Origin: an uncultured Bacteroidia bacterium
GTDB lineage: Bacteria; Bacteroidota; Bacteroidia; Bacteroidales; Prolixibacteraceae
Length of the DNA stretch: 40,783 nt
Assembly (NCBI GenBank): GCA_903905505.1
Contig: CAIVGL010000064.1
Coordinates: forward strand, 1 to 40,783
Reading direction: 5' to 3'
Positions 25,094 to 34,000 of the stretch are shown piece after piece. Each line of letters opens with the position of its first letter. Position 1 is the first letter of the stretch. A program made the position numbers and the translations under genes. The notes under the pieces are model-generated. The model was not told where the DNA came from. It was given only the letters and a program-made list of their open reading frames with translations, and searched no databases.

Positions 25094-26542
25094 ATGAAAA
25101 AAGCTGATATTGGCCTAATTGGCCTAGCCGTAATGGGCGAAAACCTTGTGCTAAACATGGAAAGCAAAGGGTTTACCGTAGCTGTTTACAACCGTACAAC
25201 AGATAAAGTTGACAAGTTTGTCAATGGTCGTGGAGCTGGAAAAAATTTCATTGGTTGTCATACCGTTGCCGATCTTTGCGCGAATCTAGAGCGCCCAAGA
25301 AAAGTAATGATGCTGGTTAAGGCAGGTCAACCGGTTGATGATTTCATTGAACAGATCATCCCGCACCTTGAGCCGGGAGATATCATCATTGATGGCGGAA
25401 ACTCCCATTTCCCTGACACCATCAGGCGAACTAGCTATGTTGAAAGCAAAGGATTACTATTCGTAGGGTCAGGTGTCTCTGGCGGCGAAGAGGGAGCCTT
25501 ATTAGGACCATCTATGATGCCAGGGGGATCTCCAGCGGCTTGGCCATCGATCAAGACTATTTTTCAAGCTGTTGCCGCCAAAGTTGGCGACGAGCCTTGT
25601 TGCGAATGGGTTGGCGAGAATGGTGCGGGTCATTTTGTGAAGATGGTACACAATGGCATCGAATATGGTGATATGCAGATTATCTGCGAGGCTTATCAGA
25701 TGATGAAAGAGTTGCTTGGGATGAATGCCGATGAGATGCATCAAGTGTTTTCCGACTGGAACAAAGGCGATCTAGATAGCTACCTGGTTGAGATCACCCG
25801 AGATATTTTAGGCTATCGCGATGAAAATGGGGAAGCCTTAGTTGAAAAAATATTGGATACTGCAGGTCAAAAAGGGACAGGGAAATGGACTGGCGTTTCA
25901 GCTCTTGACCTTGGCATTCCACTAACTCTAATTGGAGAATCGGTCTTTGCGCGCTGCTTATCAGCTCAGAAAGATTTACGTGTAAAAGCCTCCAAGTTTT
26001 TAACCGGACCAGAGAAGCACTTTAGAGGAGATCGGAATCAATTTATCAGCGACTTAAAAGATGCATTACTTGGTGCTAAGATCATCTCATACGCGCAAGG
26101 CTATGATTTAATGGGAGAAGCGGCTAAAGAATACAAATGGACCCTTAACAACGGTGGTATAGCGCTGATGTGGCGTGGAGGATGTATCATCCGTTCGGCT
26201 TTCTTAGGTAAGATCAAAGAGGCGTTCGACAAAAATCCGAAATTAGAACATTTACTTCTGGACGAATATTTTAAAGTAACCATTGAAAAAGCTCAGACAG
26301 GATGGCGTAGAGTTGTGGCCAGTGCCATTATGCATGGCGTTCCAGCTCCTTGCTTAGCAGCAGCATTAACCTACTTTGATGGCTTCCGCAGTGAACGCTT
26401 ACCGGCAAACCTACTTCAAGCGCAACGTGATTATTTCGGTGCCCACACCTACGAGCGAATCGACAAACCGCGAGGAGAGTTCTTCCATACGAATTGGACT
26501 GGAAGAGGGGGCGATACCGCATCATCAACCTATAGCGTATAG
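25094..26542 (+). CDS. gnd: 6-phosphogluconate dehydrogenase, decarboxylating
   Basis: Gnd converts 6-phosphogluconate to ribulose 5-phosphate and CO2, producing NADPH. The 482 aa length is typical. Seen: the nucleotide-binding loop GLAVMGENLVLN with NRTTDKV after the second strand, GGNSHFPDT, SGVSGGEEGALLGPSMMPGG, and the active-site helix GAGHFVKMVHNGIEYGD with K183, H186, N187 and E190 at the canonical positions. The C-terminal tail HTNWTGRGGDTASSTY is the substrate-contacting tail of the long form. It is last in the operon, directly before a strong terminator. No zwf or pgl is nearby, which points to a gluconate-derived rather than glucose-6-phosphate-derived substrate. Confidence 0.95.
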   Translation: MKKADIGLIGLAVMGENLVLNMESKGFTVAVYNRTTDKVDKFVNGRGAGKNFIGCHTVADLCANLERPRKVMMLVKAGQPVDDFIEQIIPHLEPGDIIIDGGNSHFPDTIRRTSYVESKGLLFVGSGVSGGEEGALLGPSMMPGGSPAAWPSIKTIFQAVAAKVGDEPCCEWVGENGAGHFVKMVHNGIEYGDMQIICEAYQMMKELLGMNADEMHQVFSDWNKGDLDSYLVEITRDILGYRDENGEALVEKILDTAGQKGTGKWTGVSALDLGIPLTLIGESVFARCLSAQKDLRVKASKFLTGPEKHFRGDRNQFISDLKDALLGAKIISYAQGYDLMGEAAKEYKWTLNNGGIALMWRGGCIIRSAFLGKIKEAFDKNPKLEHLLLDEYFKVTIEKAQTGWRRVVASAIMHGVPAPCLAAALTYFDGFRSERLPANLLQAQRDYFGAHTYERIDKPRGEFFHTNWTGRGGDTASSTYSV

Positions 26543-26555
26543 ATTTAAATAAAGC

Positions 26556-26596
26556 AAAAAAGAAGCGCTGTAATCTCATTACAGCGCTTCTTTTTT
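26556..26596. terminator. Strong bidirectional hairpin terminator after gnd
   Basis: Arms 26556-26574 and 26578-26596 form a perfect 19-bp stem with a CTC loop, a GC-rich core (GAAGCGCTGT) and A6/T6 outer ends. It starts 14 bases past the gnd stop and ends 20 bases before the stop of the leftward ybjQ-like gene, so it serves both. Confidence 0.88.
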
Positions 26597-26616
26597 GATC
26601 TTATCCTTTAGGTTGA

Positions 26617-26949
26617 TTAGTCGATCGTTTCAACCAAAACGGCAGTCCCGTAAGCCAAAACCTCCGTTAAGCCATTAGCCACCTCATTCGCATCGTAGCG
26701 CATACTGATAATCGCATTTGCACCCAATTGCTCAGCATGCTGTATCATAAACTGAAGCGCCTCCTCTCGAGCATTCTCACATAGCTCAGTGAAAATTGCA
26801 CTACGACCGCCAAATATGGTCATAAATCCACCAGCCACATTCCCAATGATACTTCGAGATCGAACGGTAATACCCCGAACCAACCCTAATTGTTTAACAA
26901 TACGGTATCCTTCAAGATTAATACTAGTTGTAATTAATACGTTAGTCAT
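26617..26949 (-). CDS. YbjQ/UPF0145 family protein
   Basis: A 110 aa protein of the YbjQ (UPF0145, heavy-metal-binding-domain-like) family, a small pentameric cytoplasmic protein of unknown physiological role. Diagnostic stretches are VLITTSINLEGYRIVKQLGLVRGITVRS, EALQFMIQHAEQLGANAIISMRYDAN and the closing AYGTAVLV. The length is typical. It lies 26 bases downstream of the secreted serine hydrolase on the same strand, so co-transcription is likely, but the pairing suggests no function. Confidence 0.9.
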   Translation of the reverse strand: MTNVLITTSINLEGYRIVKQLGLVRGITVRSRSIIGNVAGGFMTIFGGRSAIFTELCENAREEALQFMIQHAEQLGANAIISMRYDANEVANGLTEVLAYGTAVLVETID

Positions 26950-26975
26950 ACTATAAATTTAATAGGTTAAAAATA

Positions 26976-28268
26976 TCAGTCATCGATCGATTGACCAACC
27001 AATTGTGTGAACTTAGAGCTAGTCCTATCACCTGTTGGACCCTGGGTTTGTTTCATCAAGATCCCAATTGTCTGCTCTTTGGGATCAGCAAAATATTGAG
27101 TATTAAAATAGCCACCCCATTCAAAGGTACCTACACTTCCCAATCCGCCAGTCTGCTCTGCCGTTGGGCCATTCACAGAGAAAGCCAATCCGAAGAATTT
27201 ATCTGGGTTATTAAATAGGCTGCCTGTCTGATTACTCATAATCGTTTGAACCGTTGTGCGACTTAATATCCGAATACCATTTAACTCACCACCATTTAAG
27301 TACATCTGTAAGAAAGTGGCGTAATCTTTGGCTGTGCTAGATAGTCCAGCACCTCCAGAGAAGAATTTCTTCGCCCCTGTAATCGGATATTGTGGATCAT
27401 AAAAAGTAGTCGGGTAATTTGACCACTTGCCAGTTGCACTTTTTTGCTGAACCTTAACCAGTCTGCTAGCTTTATTTTCAGGTAAATAGAACCAAGAATC
27501 ATTCATTCCTAATGGATCAAACAGATGTGTTCTTAAATACTGATCGAATGTTACACCCGACACGAGTTCAATTAAATAGCCTAATACATCTAAACCTTCA
27601 CAATAGGTAAATTTCTCGCCTGGATTATGATGCAATGGTAATTTTGCTAACCGTTTTACACTTTCCCCAATGGTGATATTTTCAGTTGTAAACAGATCTG
27701 TCACGCCAGCTTTTTTATACAACATTTTAAACCGATCATCGCCATCAATAACCCCATATCCTAAGCCAGAGGTGTGATTTAGCAATTGCCGAATGGTTAT
27801 CTCACCCTTTGCGGCAGTGCCCGTGAAAGTGGTATCTTTATTCTGAAAAGTTTTTAAAACCTGTGGGCTTTTAAATTCGGGAATATATTTGGAGATTGGA
27901 TCATCGAGCTTAAACCTCCCCTCCTCCCATAGCATCATAACAGCTGTTGCTGTGATTGCTTTGCTTTGTGAAGCGATGCGAAAAATATCATCTCGCTTTA
28001 GATCACGACCAGCTTCTACATCTGATTTACCATAAGCTTTATAAAATACAATCTTTCCGCGGCGGGCTACTAAAGCCACAATCCCAGGCAAATCACCATT
28101 GGATATCGCTTTGGCACAGAGTGAGTCAATACGAGCAAGTCTATCTGGAGATAGACCTACAGAACTAGGCTTATCCTCTATTAAAAGCGATGATTTTCTT
28201 AGCGACTTTGTTTGAGCAGTCCCGGTGATAAGTAGGAGTGAAAATAGAATAAATAATAGGCTTTTCAT
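26976..28268 (-). CDS. Secreted serine hydrolase, beta-lactamase/PBP (class C-like) family
   Basis: A 430 aa periplasmic or exported protein with a Sec signal peptide (about residues 1-20, MKSLLFILFSLLLITGTAQT). The penicillin-recognising fold shows the nucleophile motif S100-Q-S-K103 and a tyrosine motif reading YCEG, in which the usual asparagine of YxN is glutamate. The HTSG stretch precedes it, and FEWGGYFNTQYF supplies the third-motif region near the C-terminus. Members include esterases, D-aminopeptidases and carboxypeptidases; true beta-lactamase activity is not supported. A good promoter lies directly upstream. It is probably co-transcribed with the ybjQ-like gene. Confidence 0.88.
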   Translation of the reverse strand: MKSLLFILFSLLLITGTAQTKSLRKSSLLIEDKPSSVGLSPDRLARIDSLCAKAISNGDLPGIVALVARRGKIVFYKAYGKSDVEAGRDLKRDDIFRIASQSKAITATAVMMLWEEGRFKLDDPISKYIPEFKSPQVLKTFQNKDTTFTGTAAKGEITIRQLLNHTSGLGYGVIDGDDRFKMLYKKAGVTDLFTTENITIGESVKRLAKLPLHHNPGEKFTYCEGLDVLGYLIELVSGVTFDQYLRTHLFDPLGMNDSWFYLPENKASRLVKVQQKSATGKWSNYPTTFYDPQYPITGAKKFFSGGAGLSSTAKDYATFLQMYLNGGELNGIRILSRTTVQTIMSNQTGSLFNNPDKFFGLAFSVNGPTAEQTGGLGSVGTFEWGGYFNTQYFADPKEQTIGILMKQTQGPTGDRTSSKFTQLVGQSIDD

Positions 28269-28310
28269 GATGATTATATTTTGGTTTAGTCCGATTTGAA
28301 ATAGTTAAAG

Positions 28311-28340
28311 CAAACTTAATCATATTTATGGCTCCTCAAA
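28311..28340 (-). promoter_or_regulatory. Promoter of the secreted serine hydrolase gene
   Basis: On the minus strand, TTTG (28337-28340) and TAAGTTTG (28311-28318) are separated by 18 bases, a full -33/-7 match. The -7 box ends 42 bases upstream of the ATG at 28268. Confidence 0.55.
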
Positions 28341-28524
28341 CTAAATTTTAAAATCAAATTAAAACACTAAATTTAATTACAAATTAATGATATACAATAT
28401 CTTAACCAGTAATTAAACCGATAAAAGTGTGGTCTGATTTGTAAATTTATAACAATATTAACAATCGTTGAAATCTTAGCAAAACAACTTGCTATCATTA
28501 CTCGTTCTAGTGATATAGAATCCG

Positions 28525-28532
28525 TAATTTTG
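28525..28532 (+). promoter_or_regulatory. -7 box of the glyA promoter
   Basis: TAATTTTG fits TAnnTTTG and ends 32 bases before the glyA ATG. No clear TTG is found at -33. The rest of the 296-base intergenic region (28269-28564) is AT-rich and shows nothing else except the minus-strand promoter at 28311-28340. Confidence 0.5.
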
Positions 28533-28564
28533 CATTAAGAAATTTATTCCAAAGGAAATATCGT

Positions 28565-29845
28565 ATGAAAAGAGATTCACAGATTTTTGAAATTATTGAA
28601 AAGGAGAGACAGCGTCAGTTACATGGCATTGAATTAATTGCTTCTGAAAACTTTGTTTCAGAGCAGGTAATGGAGGCTATGGGCTCTTGTCTGACCAATA
28701 AATATGCTGAAGGTTATCCAGGTCATCGTTACTATGGAGGCTGTCAGTTTATTGATGAATCAGAACAATTAGCCATCGACAGGTTAAAAAAACTTTTTGG
28801 TGCTGAGTATGCTAATGTTCAGCCACATTCAGGGGCGCAAGCCAACATGGCTGTTTTAATGACAGTCCTTAAACCTGGCGACACCTTTATGGGATTAGAT
28901 CTATCTCACGGTGGTCATTTATCTCATGGATCTCCTGTAAATTCATCTGGATTACTCTATCGTCCAATAGCTTATGGTGTTAAGGAAGACTCTGGACTAG
29001 TGGACTACGATATGATGGAAGAGGTTGCTCTAAAAGAGCTTCCAAAATTAATTATTGCTGGTGCCTCAGCTTATTCCCGCGAATGGGATTATCAGCGGAT
29101 GCGTAATCTAGCAGATAAGATTGGTGCAATATTCATGGTTGACATGGCTCATCCTGCTGGATTAATTGCTGCTGGTCTGTTAGATAACCCTGTTAAATAT
29201 GCACATATTGTCACCTCGACTACACATAAAACGTTGCGTGGTCCTCGTGGTGGAATTATCCTACTCGGTAAAGATTTTGAAAATCCTTGGGGAATCACAA
29301 CCAAGAAAGGTGAGGTACGGATGATGTCATCACTTCTTGATTCAGCAATTTTCCCAGGAATTCAAGGTGGTCCGCTTGAGCATGTCATTGCATCTAAGGC
29401 TGTCGCATTTGGCGAAGCACTAGAGCCAGGCTACAAAGAGTACCAATCGCAGGTTCAAAAAAATGCACGAGTTATGGCTAAAGCATTTATGGACAAAGGG
29501 TACAAGGTAATTTCAGGAGGAACAGACAACCACTCGATGTTAATTGACTTAAGAACTAAGTTCCCGGATCTTACAGGTAAGAAAGCGGAAAATGCCCTTG
29601 TCTTAGCCGATATCACCATCAATAAAAATATGGTTCCATTTGACTCTAGATCGCCATTTTTAACCTCTGGATTACGCGTTGGAACACCTGCAATTACAAC
29701 TCGTGGAATGAAAGAAGAACATATGACGTTGATCGTAGAATTAATTGACGAAGTCCTTCAGAATGCCGACAATGAAGAGGTGATCGCAGCAGTACGTGGC
29801 AAAGTCAATAAAGCCATGGAGGCTTTTCCAATGTTTGCTTGGTAA
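28565..29845 (+). CDS. glyA: Serine hydroxymethyltransferase
   Basis: GlyA interconverts serine and glycine with transfer of the one-carbon unit to tetrahydrofolate, using pyridoxal phosphate, in the cytoplasm. The 426 aa length is normal. Markers are [21 protein letters not shown], the [12 protein letters not shown] segment, [14 protein letters not shown], and the PLP lysine K222 in [12 protein letters not shown], followed by the C-terminal domain with [24 protein letters not shown]. It is a single-gene unit with its own promoter and terminator. Confidence 0.97.
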   Translation: MKRDSQIFEIIEKERQRQLHGIELIASENFVSEQVMEAMGSCLTNKYAEGYPGHRYYGGCQFIDESEQLAIDRLKKLFGAEYANVQPHSGAQANMAVLMTVLKPGDTFMGLDLSHGGHLSHGSPVNSSGLLYRPIAYGVKEDSGLVDYDMMEEVALKELPKLIIAGASAYSREWDYQRMRNLADKIGAIFMVDMAHPAGLIAAGLLDNPVKYAHIVTSTTHKTLRGPRGGIILLGKDFENPWGITTKKGEVRMMSSLLDSAIFPGIQGGPLEHVIASKAVAFGEALEPGYKEYQSQVQKNARVMAKAFMDKGYKVISGGTDNHSMLIDLRTKFPDLTGKKAENALVLADITINKNMVPFDSRSPFLTSGLRVGTPAITTRGMKEEHMTLIVELIDEVLQNADNEEVIAAVRGKVNKAMEAFPMFAW

Positions 29846-29863
29846 TTAAAAATTAGATTCAAG

Positions 29864-29907
29864 AATTAAAAATGGGAGAAAAGATAACTTTTCTCCCATT
29901 TTTAATT
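29864..29907. terminator. Bidirectional hairpin terminator between glyA and tsaD
   Basis: Arms 29864-29883 and 29888-29907 form a perfect 20-bp stem with an ATAA loop. The core is TGGGAGAAAAG and its complement, flanked by A and T runs on both sides. It separates convergent glyA (+) and tsaD (-). Confidence 0.85.
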
Positions 29908-29936
29908 GGTAATACATCGATATTCAGCTTAGTAAA

Positions 29937-30974
29937 TTATTTCAGGGTCACTCTTGAGTAAGGGGCAAGATCATGGGTCGCAAACTCCCCTTTTAAAAAT
30001 TTATAATATCCTGTAATTGCTATCATAGCGGCATTATCGGTGGTAAATTTAAACGGTGGAATATGCATCTCCCAACCATGCTGCTGAGCCATTTCCAACA
30101 ATGCATTTCTCAAACCAGAATTAGCTGAAACCCCTCCAGCTACTGCCACTGTGCGAATACCTGTCTCATTGGCAGCCTTGACTAGCTTCGTCATCAAAAC
30201 TTGAATAATTGTCTCTTGCAAAGAGGCACAGATATCTGCCTTATTCTCTTCAATAAAATTAGGGTTCACCTTCATTTGATCTCGAATAAAATACAAAAAA
30301 GAGGTCTTAAGACCACTAAAACTATAGTCTAGACCCGGAACCGATGGCTTTGAAAAGACAAAAGCCTTGGGATTTCCTTCTTTAGCTAGCTTATCGATCA
30401 AAGGACCACCAGGATAAGGCAAGCCCATAACCTTGGCACATTTATCAAACGCCTCCCCGGCAGCATCGTCAATCGTCTGACCAATTACATCCATATCCAG
30501 ATGATCGCGCACCACAATAATCTGAGAGTTCCCTCCAGAGACTAGCAAACATAAAAATGGGAATGTTGGATTCTTCTTGTCTATATCTTGCTCCTTTATA
30601 AAATGAGCTAAAACATGACCTTGCAAATGGTTAACCTCAATAAGGGGAATGTTTTGAGATAAGGCAAAACCCTTTGCAAATGAAGTCCCAACGAGTAACG
30701 AGCCTAACAATCCAGGCCCTCTTGTAAAAGCAATAGCTGAGATATCTTCAATTTTCACCCCTGCCTTTTTAATGGCCAAGTCAACAACAGGTATAATATT
30801 TTGTTGATGAGCTCGAGAGGCTAACTCCGGAACGACTCCACCATAGGCCATATGAATGGATTGACCTGAAACTTCATTACTAAGTATTAGGACATTACTA
30901 ATTACAGCTGCTGCTGTATCGTCGCAAGACGATTCAATTCCTAAAATTAGGATAGGTTTATCTTTACTCGTCAT
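29937..30974 (-). CDS. tsaD: tRNA N6-adenosine threonylcarbamoyltransferase TsaD
   Basis: TsaD transfers the threonylcarbamoyl group from TC-AMP to A37 of ANN-decoding tRNAs, with TsaB, TsaE and TsaC, none of which is in the window. The 345 aa length is typical of the ASKHA-fold family. Seen: ESSCDDTAAAV at 14-24, the ELASRAHQQN motif, RGPGLLGSLLVG, the iron-binding H116 and H120 in VNHLQGHVLAH, and the C-terminal VAGGVSANSGLR and TDNAAMIA. It is divergent from tamB, with only 59 bases between starts. Confidence 0.97.
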   Translation of the reverse strand: MTSKDKPILILGIESSCDDTAAAVISNVLILSNEVSGQSIHMAYGGVVPELASRAHQQNIIPVVDLAIKKAGVKIEDISAIAFTRGPGLLGSLLVGTSFAKGFALSQNIPLIEVNHLQGHVLAHFIKEQDIDKKNPTFPFLCLLVSGGNSQIIVVRDHLDMDVIGQTIDDAAGEAFDKCAKVMGLPYPGGPLIDKLAKEGNPKAFVFSKPSVPGLDYSFSGLKTSFLYFIRDQMKVNPNFIEENKADICASLQETIIQVLMTKLVKAANETGIRTVAVAGGVSANSGLRNALLEMAQQHGWEMHIPPFKFTTDNAAMIAITGYYKFLKGEFATHDLAPYSRVTLK

Positions 30975-31033
30975 TATTTATTAATATTCTTTAACCACTT
31001 TATCCCCATTTCTCTTTCGCTTACACTTTAAAA

Positions 31034-34000
31034 GTGCTATTTTTAAAAATTCAAAACAGAAGGGATAACCCATTGGTAGTCTCTTCAAATTTAAGCTACA
31101 AAAATATCAAAAAAAGGGTTAAAATAGCACTTATTCTTATCGCCTGCCTCACATTTTTGCTAGGTGGAGCGTATATGCTTTTTCGCTCAGATAAGGTTCA
31201 AACAACTATTGCACAATGGTTTGCAACTCAGCTTTCCGACACCTACAAGACTAAAATAAGTGTTCAAGGGGTGAATATATCGCTGTTTAAATCAATTGTA
31301 CTTGAAAAAGTAATGGTGGAAGATCAGCATAAAGATACCTTGTGCTACATCGGCACATTAAGCCTAAAAATCGACAGTCTAAACCTTTTTAACAGAAGAG
31401 TTCATTTAGGAGATATCAACCTTGAAGACTCCAAGATTCGCATCTCGAAAACAGCTAAAGAGCTTAACTACAGTTTTCTATCTGATACAACCGCCACAAA
31501 ATCAGATTCTATCAATCCATGGAAAGTAACCTTCCACAGCCTCAACATAACAAATTCACAATTTAGATACAAAGATCTTACAGCTCCAGATACCCTAAGA
31601 AAAGGGATGAATTTTAAAGATCTTGAATTTAACATCCAGCAGTTCAGTATAAAAAACATAACAAAAAAGGATAGTCTGACAGAATTTGAGATAGCCAAAG
31701 CCACCTTAAGTGAAAAATCAGGTCTAACTATACAGGAATTGAACTTCAATGGGAAGATAACATCAACGCAATTAGAGGCTGATCATTTCAGCTTAAAGTT
31801 AAACAACTCGACCATTGAAGCTGTGAATTTAAAATTCAGGAAGAATAAATTAATGGCAACTGATTCTATAAGTCGTCAACAAAATCAATCGTTAGCAAAC
31901 CTTTATGAGATCGAAAGCACCTTTAATAAATCAACCATTTCATTAGCCGATTTAGCTTATATGGTTCCTGATATCTGGGGTATGGATGAACAAATTCAGT
32001 TCTCTGGTGAAGCTAAAGGCACATTAAACAACCTAAGATTCAAGAAAATAAATTTACAATTAGGGAAAGAGACTCAACTAAATGCAGATTTAGAACTCAG
32101 CGGACTACCCGATTGGGAGAACACCTTTATTTATTTTAAAATCTACAACAACACCCTTAACTTCAACGATCTGGCTCAGATCCAAATGCCCGATAATTAC
32201 CCGTTTCAACACCTTAAAATACCCTCAGAATTACAACATGGCGTAAACCTAAAATATCATGGGAATTTCACTGGATTCCCTTCTGATTTTGTGGCATACG
32301 GCACGATAGATGGAAGTTTAGGTCGATTGACTACAGACCTTTCCATTCGACCGAAAAATTCTGGGGCAATTGATTTCCAAGGGATCCTTACAACAAAATC
32401 GTTTAACGCTGGCAAACTTATTGATTATGATCCTCTGGGTGAGGTTTCCTTACAAATCAAAGTTAATGGGTCAAGATCTGCAGACAAGAAATACAATGCC
32501 TTAATATCGGGAAACATCGACAGTCTATATTTCAACCATTACCGAGTTGATTCCATCTACGTCAACGGAAAAGTGCGAAATCGAAGCTTCGAGGGTGATT
32601 TAAATGTAAAAGACAATAATTTAAAGATGACATTTGCAGGCAAGGCCGACCTTGCAGGGGCAATTCCAGAATTTAATTTTACCTCAACTGTAGAAAAAGC
32701 CAATCTTGCCATTCTAGGTATAGATAAAGAACAGAAATTCTCAATGCTCTCTCTAGGGCTAGATGCTAATTTTAGCGGAAATAATTTAGACGATTTAAAT
32801 GGAAAAATAAGTCTTCAACAGTTTAAATTCCATAGAGCTGACAAAAACCTTAATTTTGAGAATCTCACCTTTAACACGACGAACAACAGCAAAAAGAACA
32901 ACATCACCCTACGATCTGATATCGCAGATCTTACAATTGATGGCAAATATCTCTTTGGCGAATTCGATCTTATATTTAGAGATTATTTGGATTATTTTTT
33001 ACCATCTGCGAGACTACCTTTTTCGAAGCGCAATTCAACAGGCAAAAATTCGTTCAAGTATGATCTGAAAATTAAAAAAGCGGAAGAACTTGGTCGTTTT
33101 TTTGTTCCTGGCTTAATCATTAAATCTCCCTTAGTTCTTTCTGGAAATATCGATTCAGAGAAGAAAATATTCAATATGAATGGGGCGATAAACGAGATTC
33201 TACTTAATGATCATCAGCTAAAAGGTCTGACTATAAATTCCCACAATACAGGGAAAAATTGGCTTTTTAGAATTGGCTCAAAAGAAGCCTTAATTGGAGG
33301 ATCAATCGCTGTTGAAAACTTCTCTATCAACAACACCTTGTCACACGACAGCCTGAAAACCACCCTAAGTTGGAACAATACGGCACTTCCTACCTACTCA
33401 GGCAAGATCGATGTACTAGGGATATTTGCAAAAAACAAAGCTGGCAATAACACAGCCGATTTTTACCTTAATCCATCTAAAATTTACCTTGCCGATTCAT
33501 TATGGGTGATCGAAAAAAGTCACCTTCACATGGATACAACCTCCGTTTCAATTGATAATTTTAGCATTCATCACAATCAAGAGAAATTTAGAATCTTTGG
33601 AAAAGTGGCAAATAACTCGGCAGACAAAATAAATGTGGAGTTTAGCAAAGTCAAACTAAGCAACTTAGATTTACTATTGGGCGAAGAGATTGGGATTTTT
33701 GGTGAGCTAAATGGAACAACTTCTATTGCTGACCCTTACAATTCTTTATTTCTAACTAGTAAGATGCAAGTATCGGATTTCACTTACTTAGAAAAAAACT
33801 TTGGCGATATTATCCTAGACAACAGCTGGGACCAAGAGAAAAAGAAACTTAACACCTCATTAAAACTGGTCAAGAACTCCAAGGCAGGTTTTGACCTGAA
33901 AGGCTACTATCAACCCAATGGTGACAGTATAAATTACCATGCCGCATTTAGTGATTATCCACTTGAAACATTACTTCCAATCTTAGGAAGCTTTGCAAAT

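Noticed and set aside
26976-28268. Beta-lactamase antibiotic-resistance gene
   Set aside because: The YxN motif is altered, and the overall match is to the broad serine-hydrolase family, not to resistance enzymes.
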